From Streptomyces camelliae (GTDB taxonomy: Bacteria; Actinomycetota; Actinomycetes; Streptomycetales; Streptomycetaceae), in the NCBI RefSeq assembly GCF_027625935.1, contig NZ_CP115300.1:2542001-2606000 (forward strand): DNA of 64,000 nt, written 5' to 3'. Both the position numbers and the translations under genes were made by a program. The notes below the pieces were generated by a model. That model was given only the letters and a program-made list of their open reading frames with translations, was not told the DNA's origin and made no database searches. Below, piece by piece: positions 1 to 8,070 of the stretch (its first letter is position 1; each line of letters begins with the position of its first letter).

Positions 1-114
1 GACCTCGACGACAACTTCTCCGGGCCCCGGCTCGGGCATCGGGACGTCGGTGACGTACAGCACGTCACGATCGCCGTACCGGTCGAAACGCACGGCTCGT
101 GCCTGTGGGTTCAT
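1..114 (-). CDS. Zinc-type alcohol dehydrogenase / quinone oxidoreductase, N-terminal part (runs off the left edge)
   Basis: The first 38 codons are visible, from ATG at 114 leftward out of the window. They read MNPQARAVRFDRYG and then a segment ending PMPEPGPGEVVVEV. This is the usual start of NADPH:quinone reductase-like members of the medium-chain dehydrogenase family: an opening strand, then the Pro-rich turn P-x-P-x-P-G-x-G-E-V before the catalytic domain. A good ribosome site (GGAGAAG) lies just upstream. The family moves hydride between NADPH and quinones or enals in the cytoplasm. The cofactor and substrate regions are outside the window, so the substrate cannot be named. Confidence 0.75.
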   Translation of the reverse strand, partial: MNPQARAVRFDRYGDRDVLYVTDVPMPEPGPGEVVVEV

Positions 115-184
115 GTCTTCTCCGTGAGGTGTCAGGTGGCCCGGGAGGGCCGGGTGTTCGGCTGGGCCGGGGGACTCGGGGAAG

Positions 185-752
185 TCAGCCGGCCAGGCTC
201 GCCATCGGCGCGAGGGCGATGGTGTGGTGGGTGTGCCGGACCTTGGCGTGCAGGTAGCGCAGGTTGCTGCGTGTGGTGTGCACGCCCGTGGGGACAGTCC
301 GGTTGACCGAGATGCGGCGGTCGCCCAACTGCCGGCCTTGTCGGGGTTGTTGGTGAGCAGGTCCAGCTCGGCGATGCCGAGGGCGGTGAGCATCTGGGCG
401 GCGGCCGTGTAGTCGCGGGCGCCTCGGGCAGACCGAGGGCCAGGTCGGCCTCGTAGGTGTCCAGGACGGCGAAGCGCAGGTCGGGCCTCAGTTGACGGCC
501 CCGCTCGATCAGTGCGGGAGACAGGTCCACCCAGGAGACGTCAGAGAAGCCGTACTCGCTCAGCTCAGCCATGACGCGGCCGTATCCACAGCCGTAGTCC
601 AGGACCTGAGCGTTCGGACTCACCCCCGCCAGCCAGCTGAGATTCACTGGATGGGTGAACGTCTTCGTTGCGCCGACGCTGTCCCAGTACGCGATCTGAC
701 GACCGAGATCCTGCGTGCGAGTGCAGCATACGGCCGCACCGACTCCGCACAT
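185..752 (-). pseudogene. Chimeric pseudogene: methyltransferase N-half joined to a frameshifted GTP cyclohydrolase II (RibA) C-terminus
   Basis: From ATG at 752 the frame gives a class I SAM methyltransferase N-terminal half. It has YWDSVGATKTFTHP, motif I VLDYGCGYGRV, and DLSPALIERG at the acidic loop. Near base 460 the sequence switches to the end of RibA: DTYEADLALGLPEA, then, after a shift of frame, RDYTAAAQMLTALG, LDLLTNNPDKAG and, after a second shift near 330, VPTGVHTTRSNLRYL up to a stop at 185. LLTNNPxK and VPxxVH are RibA hallmarks. The methyltransferase lacks its second half, and RibA lacks its zinc and GTP-binding parts, so neither can work. Both shifts and the join are read directly from the sequence. 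How the join arose is inference. Confidence 0.8.
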
Positions 753-829
753 CACCGCTTGATCCACTTCTGAAACACGCCCTGGCCGCCCTGACGCCAG
801 TCGATGTCGGCGATCCTGCAGCCAGCCAC
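752..829 (-). CDS. Possible 25-residue peptide ORF coupled to the methyltransferase relic
   Basis: A GTG at 827-829 is preceded by a strong ribosome site (AGGAGG, four bases away) and opens a 25-codon frame containing RIADIDWRQGGQ and ending FQKWIKR. Its stop overlaps the methyltransferase ATG as TGATG, a translational-coupling arrangement. The frame closes at a stop about 10 codons upstream of the GTG, so it is not the tail of a long intact gene. I do not recognise the peptide. It could be a true small gene or the last remnant of a decayed upstream gene. The rest of 830-1012 shows no coding frame I can support. Confidence 0.3.
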   Translation of the reverse strand: MAGCRIADIDWRQGGQGVFQKWIKR

Positions 830-1012
830 GAGCCCTCCTGTCGAACCGGACCGACCGGGTCACCGGCGCCGTCCCGGACATCGACGGCGGCGTCGTAGCC
901 GGACGCAACCGCCCCCCCCTCGCAGGCACAGCCTGCCGCGGATGATCTCTGTCGGCCCCTTCAATAAGAGCTGTCACCGAACGGCAGCCGAACCGATGGA
1001 AGAGGGACGACC

Positions 1013-2425
1013 GTGGTCGAGCAGGACGAGCGATTCGATGTTGTCGTACTCGGAGCCGGGCCCGGCGGCTACGTCGCCGCTGTCCGCGCCGCCCAGCTGG
1101 GCAAACGCGTCGCCGTCGTCGAGGAGAAGTACTGGGGCGGCGTCTGTCTGAACGTGGGCTGCATCCCCACCAAGGCCCTGCTGCGCAACGCCGAACTCGC
1201 CCACGTCTTCACCCGCGAGGCGAAGACCTTCGGCATCAAGGTCGACGGCCGCGTCTCCTTCGACTACGGCGAGGCCTACCGCCGCAGCCGCAAGGTCGCC
1301 GACGGCCGCGTCAGGGGTGTCCACTACCTGATGAAGAAGAACAAGATCACCGAATACGAAGGCCGCGGCAGCTTCCTCGACCCGCACACCCTCCAGGTCA
1401 CCGGCTACGACGGCGAGACCCGCACCCTCGGCTTCGACCACTGCGTCATCGCCACCGGCGCCACCCCCAAACTGCTCCCCGGAACGAAACGCAGCACGCG
1501 CGTCGTGACCTTCGAGGAACAGATCCTCGCCGAGGATCTGCCGCAGTCGATCGTCATCGCCGGGGCCGGCGCCATCGGCATCGAATTCGCGTACGTCCTG
1601 CACAACTACGGCGTGAAGGTCACGGTCGTCGAGTTCCTGGACCGCGTCGCCCCGCTGGAGGACGCCGAGGTCTCCGCCGAACTCGCCCGCCAGTACCGCA
1701 AGCTCGGCATCGACGTCCTCACCTCCACCCGCGTCGACGCCATCGACGAGTCCGGGCCCCAGGTCCGCGTCACCGTCACCGGCAAGGACGGCACCCCGCA
1801 GGTCCTGGAGGCCGACAAGGTCCTCCAGGCGATCGGCTTCGCGCCCAACGTCACCGGCTACGGCCTGGAGAACACCGGCGTACGCGTCACCGAGCGCGGC
1901 GCCATCGACGTCGACGGCCGCTGCCGCACCTCCGTCCCGCACCTGTACGCCATCGGCGACGTCACCGCGAAGCTGATGCTCGCGCACGCCGCCGAGGCCA
2001 TGGGCGTGATCGCCGCCGAGACGATCGCCGAGGCCGAGACCATGGAACTCGACTACGCGATGATCCCCCGCGCCACCTTCTGCCAGCCGCAGATCGCCAG
2101 CTTCGGCTACACCGAGGCCCAGGCCCGCGACCTCGGTTACGACGTCAAGGTCGCCACGTTCCCCTTCACCGCCAACGGCAAGTCCCACGGCCTCGGCGAC
2201 ACCACCGGCTTCGTCAAACTCATCAGCGACGCCACGTACGGCGAGCTGATCGGCGGTCACCTGATCGGCCCCGACGTCACCGAACTCCTCCCGGAACTCA
2301 CCCTGGCCCAGCAGTGGGACCTCACCGTCCACGAGGTCGCCCGTAACGTCCACGCCCACCCCACTCTGGGCGAGGCCGTCAAGGAGGCCGTGCACGGCCT
2401 GGCCGGCCACATGATCAACATGTGA
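1013..2425 (+). CDS. lpd: Dihydrolipoyl dehydrogenase (E3 component)
   Basis: A 470-residue flavoprotein disulfide reductase, full length for the family. It reoxidises the lipoyl groups of 2-oxoacid dehydrogenase complexes using FAD and NAD+. Visible features: the FAD Rossmann motif [14 protein letters not shown] near the N-terminus, the redox-active disulfide [13 protein letters not shown], the NAD motif [12 protein letters not shown] around residue 185, the second FAD motif with YAIGD, and the C-terminal catalytic HAHPTLGEA. The GTG start at 1013 follows an AGAGGGA ribosome site. No E1 or E2 genes are adjacent, so it stands alone between a pseudogene and the glycosidase, as isolated lpd copies often do in Streptomyces. 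Confidence 0.93.
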   Translation: MVEQDERFDVVVLGAGPGGYVAAVRAAQLGKRVAVVEEKYWGGVCLNVGCIPTKALLRNAELAHVFTREAKTFGIKVDGRVSFDYGEAYRRSRKVADGRVRGVHYLMKKNKITEYEGRGSFLDPHTLQVTGYDGETRTLGFDHCVIATGATPKLLPGTKRSTRVVTFEEQILAEDLPQSIVIAGAGAIGIEFAYVLHNYGVKVTVVEFLDRVAPLEDAEVSAELARQYRKLGIDVLTSTRVDAIDESGPQVRVTVTGKDGTPQVLEADKVLQAIGFAPNVTGYGLENTGVRVTERGAIDVDGRCRTSVPHLYAIGDVTAKLMLAHAAEAMGVIAAETIAEAETMELDYAMIPRATFCQPQIASFGYTEAQARDLGYDVKVATFPFTANGKSHGLGDTTGFVKLISDATYGELIGGHLIGPDVTELLPELTLAQQWDLTVHEVARNVHAHPTLGEAVKEAVHGLAGHMINM

Positions 2426-2493
2426 GCCGCCGGCGTGGCCGCGCTGCGGCCCTGGTCCGGCCGGGCACCGCCCGCTGACGCGCAGTCGGTCCG

Positions 2494-4515
2494 TTACCTC
2501 GGCTCCCGCACCAGGTGGACGAGCGCGGAGGCGTGGTCGTCCGCGGCCAGGTCCAGCGGCAGTCCGTGGGTGAGGAGCACGGCGCCGTGGTGCACGGCGC
2601 CGGTCGCGGCGTCGCGGTAGCGGGCCGAAGGGTCGAGGGCACGCAGGGGCAGGCTGGGATCACGGTGGCCGAAGCGCCGTGCGTGCCGCAGTACGATCAC
2701 CCCGGTCTCACGGCCGTCGGGCGCCAGATACTGTACGGCGCTCAACTCGGCGTCTCCGAGCGGCCGCAGGCGGTACTGCTCTCCCATCTGTACAAGGTGC
2801 CGTACACCCTTGTACGCGGCCACGAGTTCGGCCGCCCTGGCCAGTTCCTCGCTCCCCCACCGGTTCAGGTCGCCGCCGATGCCCAGGACACCGGTCATGG
2901 CGACGTGGAAGCGGAAATCCAGGGGCACGCGGCGGCCGGTGCAGGGGTTGGGGCTGTCGGTCACCCAGGCACCCATGACACGCGCGGGGTACACCTGGGA
3001 GAAGCCGTGCTGGATGTCGACGTGGTCCACGGCGTCGGTGTTGTCGGAGGCCCACACCTGGTCCGTGCGGGCGAGGATGCCGAGGTCGAGGCGGCCCCCG
3101 CCGCTGCTGCACGACTCGATGCGCAGGTGCGGATGGTCGGCGCGCAGCCGGTCGAGCAGCGCGTACAGCGCCTGGACGTGACCGGTCCACAGGCGGTCCG
3201 GGTCGGCCTCGGCGTCGGGCCGGCCCGCCTCGCTGAAGGGACGGTTCATGTCCCATGTGAGGAAGTCGATGGCGTTCTTCGTCAGCAGTTCGTCGAGCCG
3301 GCCGTGCAGCCAGGCGGACACATCGGGGCGGGCGAGGTTGAGGACCAGCTGGTTGCGGTGCTCGGTGCGGCGGCGGTGCGGGTGGTGGAGCACCCAGTCG
3401 GGGTGGGCGCGGTAGAGGTCGCTGTCGGGGTTGACCATCTCCGGCTCGACCCACAGGCCGAACCGCATACCGAGGTCATGGACGCGGTCGATGAGGGGAG
3501 CGAGGCCGTCGGGGAAGCGGTCGGGGTTGGGGGTCCAGTCGCCGAGGCCGGCGGCGTCGTGGGTGCGGGCGCCGAACCAGCCGTCGTCCATGACGAACAG
3601 CGCCACGCCGAGCGCCGCCGCCTTCTCCGCCGGCTCGGTCTGCGCGGTGACGTCGATGTCGAACTCGGTGGCCTCCGAGGAGTTGTACAGCACGGGACGT
3701 GCCTCGTCCGCGTGCGGCAGCACATGGTCGAGGACATGGCGGTGCCACAGCCGGCTCGCCGCGCCGAAGCCGCCCTCGGTGTACGCGCCCGCGCAGACGG
3801 GTGTGGCCGGCTCCGCTCCGAGGGGCAGTTCCCAGATGACCGGATCGTGGCCGAAGCCCGCCGAGAGGGTGACTCGTTCGGTGGGCAGCCGCTGGACGGT
3901 GAGCCGCCGGCTGCCGCTCCAGGCGAGGGCGCAGGACCAGACGGCGCCGTGGTCCTCGGTGGCCCGACCGTCGTCGATCATGGCCCAGGGGTTGGCCTGG
4001 TGGCTGGTGGTACCGCGGCGGCTGACGGTGACCGTCTCGCCGTACGGCAGTGGGGTGCGGTGCAGCCGGGTCTCGGCCGACCACTGGCGTAGGGGGGCGC
4101 CCTCGTCGAGCCGGCGCACCATGCCGTACACCACGCCCAGCTCGTGGCTGAGGTCGCCCGCGAGGTCGAGCACCGGCTCCGGCAGCCGCATCTGCGCCTC
4201 CGCGTACACGTCCCGGTACTGGTCGCGCGCCTCGGCCAGCCGCTGCCGTACGGCCCGGGCCTCGTCGCCCCTGCCCAGGGCGTGCATCTGGTCGGTGAGC
4301 GCGGCCAGATACTGCCGGGCGGAGGTGTTGAGGGCGACGTAGCACGAACGCAGTTCCCGGGTGTGAGCGCGCCGCTCGCGCACCCGCTCGGCGTGCTCCA
4401 GCTCGCGCCGGTGGCCGCGGTCGGCCGCGCGCTGGGTCAGCAGCGCGGACAACAGCGTCCCGACGACTCCGACGACCGCTACGGCCACCGACGCGGTCGC
4501 TCCTCCGATGTCCAC
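2494..4515 (-). CDS. Chimeric protein: coiled membrane-type N-terminus fused to an N-truncated GH36 alpha-galactosidase
   Basis: 673 residues from GTG 4515, with a GGAGGGAG ribosome site. Residues 1-142 look like a common Streptomyces protein of unknown function: a short hydrophobic helix (about 8-27), then a basic coiled helix bundle including SCYVALNTSARQYL and YAEAQMRLPEP. At about residue 143 (near base 4088) it switches to a GH36 alpha-galactosidase that lacks most of its N-terminal beta-sandwich. The catalytic barrel is present: DDGWFG around 310, nucleophile Asp422 in FLTWDMNR, acid/base Asp491 in ASDNTDA. GH36 enzymes release terminal alpha-galactose. The family is normally about 700 residues with its own N-domain. 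The reading frame is open throughout, so the fusion may be translated, but activity is doubtful. Confidence 0.8.
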   Translation of the reverse strand: MDIGGATASVAVAVVGVVGTLLSALLTQRAADRGHRRELEHAERVRERRAHTRELRSCYVALNTSARQYLAALTDQMHALGRGDEARAVRQRLAEARDQYRDVYAEAQMRLPEPVLDLAGDLSHELGVVYGMVRRLDEGAPLRQWSAETRLHRTPLPYGETVTVSRRGTTSHQANPWAMIDDGRATEDHGAVWSCALAWSGSRRLTVQRLPTERVTLSAGFGHDPVIWELPLGAEPATPVCAGAYTEGGFGAASRLWHRHVLDHVLPHADEARPVLYNSSEATEFDIDVTAQTEPAEKAAALGVALFVMDDGWFGARTHDAAGLGDWTPNPDRFPDGLAPLIDRVHDLGMRFGLWVEPEMVNPDSDLYRAHPDWVLHHPHRRRTEHRNQLVLNLARPDVSAWLHGRLDELLTKNAIDFLTWDMNRPFSEAGRPDAEADPDRLWTGHVQALYALLDRLRADHPHLRIESCSSGGGRLDLGILARTDQVWASDNTDAVDHVDIQHGFSQVYPARVMGAWVTDSPNPCTGRRVPLDFRFHVAMTGVLGIGGDLNRWGSEELARAAELVAAYKGVRHLVQMGEQYRLRPLGDAELSAVQYLAPDGRETGVIVLRHARRFGHRDPSLPLRALDPSARYRDAATGAVHHGAVLLTHGLPLDLAADDHASALVHLVREPR

Positions 4516-4796
4516 ACCGTCTCCCTCCGCTCCCCCGGCTCCGCGTCATCGCTCCCCGTCGCCGCCACCCCTTCACCAGCGAAGCAGCAGCCACCGGGCC
4601 GGCGGAACTCCCGGTCCGACCTGTGACCACGGGGGACGAGGGGTCGGCGGGAACCAGGTGTTCACGCCGGCCCGGTGCCCACCCGCGTCACTCAGCGTCG
4701 CCTGTCCGTCCGGACCTGCTCCCTCGGCCTGCCCGACCCCGACGAGGAATCGGCCGCCCTGCGGAAACCCGGTGGAGCCGACGCGCCCGCTGTGCC

Positions 4797-4802
4797 TAAG
4801 GT
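4797..4802 (+). promoter_or_regulatory. -10 box TAAGGT of a probable leaderless promoter
   Basis: TAAGGT ends six bases before the ATG at 4809 and no ribosome site precedes that ATG, so transcription would start at or next to the start codon. The -35 region is weak. The stretch 4516-4796 holds no gene I can support, only the ribosome site of the glycosidase and this promoter. Confidence 0.5.
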
Positions 4803-4808
4803 CGCGGG

Positions 4809-5168
4809 ATGAGTACACGTACCTTCCGGATCACCGTCCGCGGCGCCTTCGACGGCCTCTCCGAGGCGCAGCGGGCCGCCCTGCTGGCCGACGCCGCCGA
4901 GCACGACGTGCTGCGGGCCGCCTTCACCCCCGAGGGCACCCTCACCTACGACATCGCCGCCCGCCCCGCCTTCGTCTTCCGCTTCTCCGACACCGGCGAG
5001 GAAGAGGAGGACATCCTGGAGGCGACCGAGCGGGCCGAGGACGCGGCGAAGGCCTGGCTGACCGAACGGGGCTACGGCTTCAAGCACCTGCGCTCCAGCG
5101 CCGAGGACCTCTCCCAGGCCCCGCTGAGCAAGCGCCAGCGGCGCGCGGCGCGTTTCGACGGGGCATAA
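4809..5168 (+). CDS. DUF6204 family protein
   Basis: A 119-residue soluble protein beginning MSTRTFRITVRGAFDGL and ending with a basic LSKRQRRAARFDG. The layout matches the small actinobacterial DUF6204 proteins, whose function is unknown. The N-terminal half predicts alternating strands (FRITVRG, LTYDIAARPAFVFRF) and the middle is very acidic (GEEEEDI). A leaderless promoter lies right before it. The MarR regulator downstream is separated by about 100 bases of repeats, so the two may or may not be co-transcribed. Confidence 0.75.
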   Translation: MSTRTFRITVRGAFDGLSEAQRAALLADAAEHDVLRAAFTPEGTLTYDIAARPAFVFRFSDTGEEEEDILEATERAEDAAKAWLTERGYGFKHLRSSAEDLSQAPLSKRQRRAARFDGA

Positions 5169-5170
5169 AC

Positions 5171-5227
5171 TTGAGTACTCAAGGATGCAGCAATGAGCAC
5201 TCAAGGATGCGAAGCCCTCAAGGATGC
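5171..5227 (+). promoter_or_regulatory. Triple CTCAAGGATGC repeat with a TTGAGTACTCAA palindrome, likely MarR operator
   Basis: CTCAAGGATGC occurs three times (5178-5188, 5200-5210, 5217-5227). The first copy overlaps the perfect 12-base palindrome TTGAGTACTCAA (5171-5182). The second sits on an imperfect relative, TGAGCACTCA. MarR proteins bind such short palindromes and often repress their own gene, which starts 42 bases downstream. The sites are seen; their use is inferred. Confidence 0.55.
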
Positions 5228-5268
5228 GACCAGGAGCGCCGACCCGGAGCGGGCGGTGAGCGGCGGCG

Positions 5269-5712
5269 ATGAGTGACACCCTCGACGCGGCCCTGCGACT
5301 GGTCAGGGCACAGACGGCGCTCGTACGACGCTTCGACACCCGGTTGAGCGGGCTGCACGGAGTCAGCCTCGCCGACTTCACCCTGCTGCTGCGGCTGGGA
5401 CAGGCGCCGGGCGGCCGTATGCGCCGGGTCGACCTCGCCGAGGCCCTGGGTCTGACCGCCTCCGGGGTCACACGCGGGCTGGCTCCGCTGGAGCGGATCG
5501 GGCTGGTGACGCGCGAGTCGGACGCCCGGGACGCGCGCGTGGCGTACGCCTCGCTGACCACGACGGGCCGGCAGCGGCTGACGGAGATGCGCGCCACGGC
5601 CGAGGAGACCGCCGCCGAGGTCTTCGCGGCCCCGGCCTGGAGCGCCGAGGACGTCGCACAGCTGTCACACCTGCTGACCCGGCTCGGCGGCACCGGCCTC
5701 AACAGCCGCTGA
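5269..5712 (+). CDS. MarR family transcriptional regulator
   Basis: 147 residues with a winged helix: RVDLAEALGLTASGVTRGLAPLERIGLVTRE is the DNA-recognition helix-turn-helix, followed by the wing DARDARVAYASLTTTGRQRL. Helices on either side form the dimer interface. MarR proteins are dimeric repressors released by small aromatic or oxidising molecules. It probably controls itself through the repeated palindrome upstream and perhaps the DUF6204 gene. A strong hairpin terminator follows the stop codon. Confidence 0.88.
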   Translation: MSDTLDAALRLVRAQTALVRRFDTRLSGLHGVSLADFTLLLRLGQAPGGRMRRVDLAEALGLTASGVTRGLAPLERIGLVTRESDARDARVAYASLTTTGRQRLTEMRATAEETAAEVFAAPAWSAEDVAQLSHLLTRLGGTGLNSR

Positions 5713-5730
5713 GTTCCGCTCGGTCACGGT

Positions 5731-5760
5731 GGGCCGCCGTCCGCGTTCGGACGGCGGCCC
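5731..5760 (+). terminator. Hairpin terminator after the MarR gene
   Basis: A perfect 13-base-pair stem (GGGCCGCCGTCCG / CGGACGGCGGCCC) with a CGTT loop, 18 bases after the MarR stop. It has no U-tract, as is usual for Streptomyces. Confidence 0.8.
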
Positions 5761-5971
5761 TCAACACTGCGGCACCCTGGCCGACTTCGGCCAGCGATGG
5801 CCCGAACTCGCCGTGTCACACCTCACGTTCAGGTGTGGCCGAAGGGTGAGGGAACCGTGCGGACGGCGTGGGATGCTCATGGCTCCACATCGAGTTACCG
5901 GCCGGTTCTACTTCCGAGTAGCCCACCCGCCGGTATCTCTCTGCCACCCCCCACTCCACACAGGACCGACC

Positions 5972-7477
5972 TTGCGCAGACGCATGAGGCACAGGCGCGC
6001 CCTGCTGCCTTCCTTCGCCGTGACCGCCCTCTTCCTCGCCGCGGCCTGCTCCTCGGCCGCACCGCACACCGAGTCACCCACGACCGCCGGACCCGGACCG
6101 CGGGTCACCGCAGGCGCCCGCACCGCCGACGGCGCGAACCGCTCGCTCACCGTCGCCGCCGCTCCCGCCACCGTCCCGACCGCCGCGGCGGGTCCGCCGG
6201 GCACCGGGCAGCGGGCACACCGGACCACACTCACCGTCAGCTCGTACGACAGCCGCACCGGACGGGCCGTACTCTCCAACAGGCCGTCACACCAGGAGAC
6301 TTCACATACCGGGACTTCACGTACCGGAAGTTCACACACCACCCCTTCCCCCTCTTCTTCCCCTTCCCCTTCCGGCACCTCCTCCGCGGTCCCGCACCGG
6401 GCCGACGTGGGCGATGTGATCGCCAGCGCGCCCGCTCCCGGCGCGCCGCACGGGCTGCTCGCCAAGGTCACCAAGGTGCTCGGCGCGTCGGACCGTGGCA
6501 CGGAGGTGCAGACGGAACCGGCCACGCTCAACGCGCTGCTCGGCGACGGCACCGCGAAGGGCGCCGTGCCGGTCGACCCCTCGTCCTTCGCCGTCGACAA
6601 GCTGCTCCCCGATGTGAAGGTGTCCTGGGCGAAGGCCGGTGACCTGCGGGTCGGTCCCGAGGGCGCGACCGTGCCCCTCGGCAGCCTCCGACTCGACGTG
6701 CGCGCCCAGGTGCCGACGGCCGAGGGCGCCCCGACCTCGGCGAGCGCTTCGGTGCGCGGCTTCGTCCAGGTCGCCCCGCGGGTCGACTTCGCCTACGGCG
6801 GCACCAGGGCCGACGCGACGCCCGGCTCGGCGTACCTGGGGGTCTCCGGCACGTGGACCTCCGGTTGGTCGGTCGGAGGCCGGGCCGCCGCGAGCACCGG
6901 CTCCCCGCTGCGGATCCCGTTCGCCAGGCTGCACGCCGACCCCGTCCTCCAGGTCGGCCCCGTTCCGGTCGTCGTCGACCTCGACCTGACCTGCTACATC
7001 CAGATCAGCGGCGACGGGCGGGCCACCGTCGACGTCGAGCAGAGCCTGCGGGGCGCCTTCACGGCGGGCGGCACCTTCGGTACGTCCAGGGGCTGGACGC
7101 CGGTCAGCTCGTCCGACATGACCAGCACCCCCGTCCACGCCTCCGTCAGCACCGCCGGGAGCCTGAAGACCACCCTCGGCGCCGAGGCCTCGGTCGGCCT
7201 CTACGGCACCGTCGGCGTAACCGCCGACCTGGCCCCATACCTGCGCGGCGAGGCCTCCGGCACGGTCTCCGGCTCCACCGGCACGGCCTCCGGCTCCTCC
7301 CGCGCGGGCCGGGCGAAGGACGGGGCGGCCGGGGCGGCCTGGGGGGTGTACGGCGGGGTCGACCTGTCCGGGACCCTGCGGCTGCAGCTGTCCGTCTTCG
7401 GCACACCGATCGTCCACCGGGACACCCCGCTCGGCGCGCTGCACCGCGAGTGGAAGCTGGCGGGCGGCACGCTCTGA
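5972..7477 (+). CDS. Secreted lipoprotein of unknown function with a Ser/Thr/Pro linker
   Basis: 501 residues if TTG 5972 is the start, chosen because AGGA sits six bases before it. ATG 5984 is the alternative. The N-terminus is a lipoprotein signal: basic RRRMRHRR, a hydrophobic run, then FLAAAC with Cys as the probable lipid-bearing residue. A Ser/Thr/Pro-rich linker (HTGTSRTGSSHTTPSPSSS) follows. The remaining 330 residues are strand-rich, with repeated Gly/Thr/Ser turns and no catalytic motif I recognise. The protein likely sits on the outer face of the membrane. Function unknown. Neighbours give no clue. Confidence 0.65.
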   Translation: MRRRMRHRRALLPSFAVTALFLAAACSSAAPHTESPTTAGPGPRVTAGARTADGANRSLTVAAAPATVPTAAAGPPGTGQRAHRTTLTVSSYDSRTGRAVLSNRPSHQETSHTGTSRTGSSHTTPSPSSSPSPSGTSSAVPHRADVGDVIASAPAPGAPHGLLAKVTKVLGASDRGTEVQTEPATLNALLGDGTAKGAVPVDPSSFAVDKLLPDVKVSWAKAGDLRVGPEGATVPLGSLRLDVRAQVPTAEGAPTSASASVRGFVQVAPRVDFAYGGTRADATPGSAYLGVSGTWTSGWSVGGRAAASTGSPLRIPFARLHADPVLQVGPVPVVVDLDLTCYIQISGDGRATVDVEQSLRGAFTAGGTFGTSRGWTPVSSSDMTSTPVHASVSTAGSLKTTLGAEASVGLYGTVGVTADLAPYLRGEASGTVSGSTGTASGSSRAGRAKDGAAGAAWGVYGGVDLSGTLRLQLSVFGTPIVHRDTPLGALHREWKLAGGTL

Positions 7478-7516
7478 CCGAGCGGACCGGAAGCCGCTCT
7501 ATCCGATCTGTCTGAC

Positions 7517-7966
7517 CTATCCGATCTGTTCTCCGATCTGTCCAAGGGGGCCGGAACCGTCCTGGCGGGCCGCCGGCATCCAGCCCTGGCCGCGCAGTAC
7601 GGCCGACACGTCCGGGGCCCGGTAGTGCTCCCCCTTGAGGACCTTGCCGTCGGCCCGGCGGGCGACCTGTCCGTCCGGGCCGAGCTTGCTCATGTTGGCC
7701 CGGTGGATCTCGGCGATCACCTGATCGAGGTCGATGCCGTGGACGAGGGCCGTGCCGTAGGCCACGTAGACCACGTCCGCCAGTTCGTGCGCGAGCTTGT
7801 CCAGCGGGCCCTCGACCGCGACCTCGGCGACCTCCGCGGCCTCCTCGGCGAGCAGTTCCCCGCGGTGCGCGGCCAGTTCGGGGTCCACCTCCGTCGGCGT
7901 ACTGCGGGCGTCGAGACCGAAGGCGAGGTGGAATTCACGGACGAAGTCGGCGGGCGAAGTGCTCAT
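7517..7966 (-). CDS. MazG-like nucleotide pyrophosphohydrolase
   Basis: 149 residues. The EELAEE-type motif of all-alpha NTP pyrophosphatases is visible as LLAEEAAEVAEVA, followed by ELADVVYVAYGTA, the second acidic helix, which together bind Mg2+. Family members hydrolyse (d)NTPs to NMP and pyrophosphate and help clean nucleotide pools. Start ATG 7966 was chosen because the box TACAGT (7973-7978) lies six bases upstream and no ribosome site is present, suggesting a leaderless message. A longer reading frame upstream lacks support. Confidence 0.78.
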   Translation of the reverse strand: MSTSPADFVREFHLAFGLDARSTPTEVDPELAAHRGELLAEEAAEVAEVAVEGPLDKLAHELADVVYVAYGTALVHGIDLDQVIAEIHRANMSKLGPDGQVARRADGKVLKGEHYRAPDVSAVLRGQGWMPAARQDGSGPLGQIGEQIG

Positions 7967-8070
7967 GCGACGACTGTAACGACCGCCACTGACAACGCCC
8001 CGGCCTCTTTCCGGCTCCGGAGTGACCTCGGCCCTGGTCAGCGCCATGCCTCGGCTGGCAGGATCGCCGC

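Noticed and set aside
668..898. Plus-strand frame across the methyltransferase relic
   Set aside because: It has no ribosome site or family likeness, and the minus strand carries clear methyltransferase and RibA motifs.
974..2410. Open minus-strand frame opposite lpd
   Set aside because: Composition is Gly/Asp/Val-rich with no motif, and lpd is unmistakable on the plus strand. Similar mirror frames opposite the FtsX permease (17921-20491) and ftsK (57182-60001) were dropped for the same reason.
4573..4818. 81-codon minus-strand frame before the glycosidase gene
   Set aside because: No ribosome site, no family resemblance, and it overlaps the start of the DUF6204 gene and its promoter.
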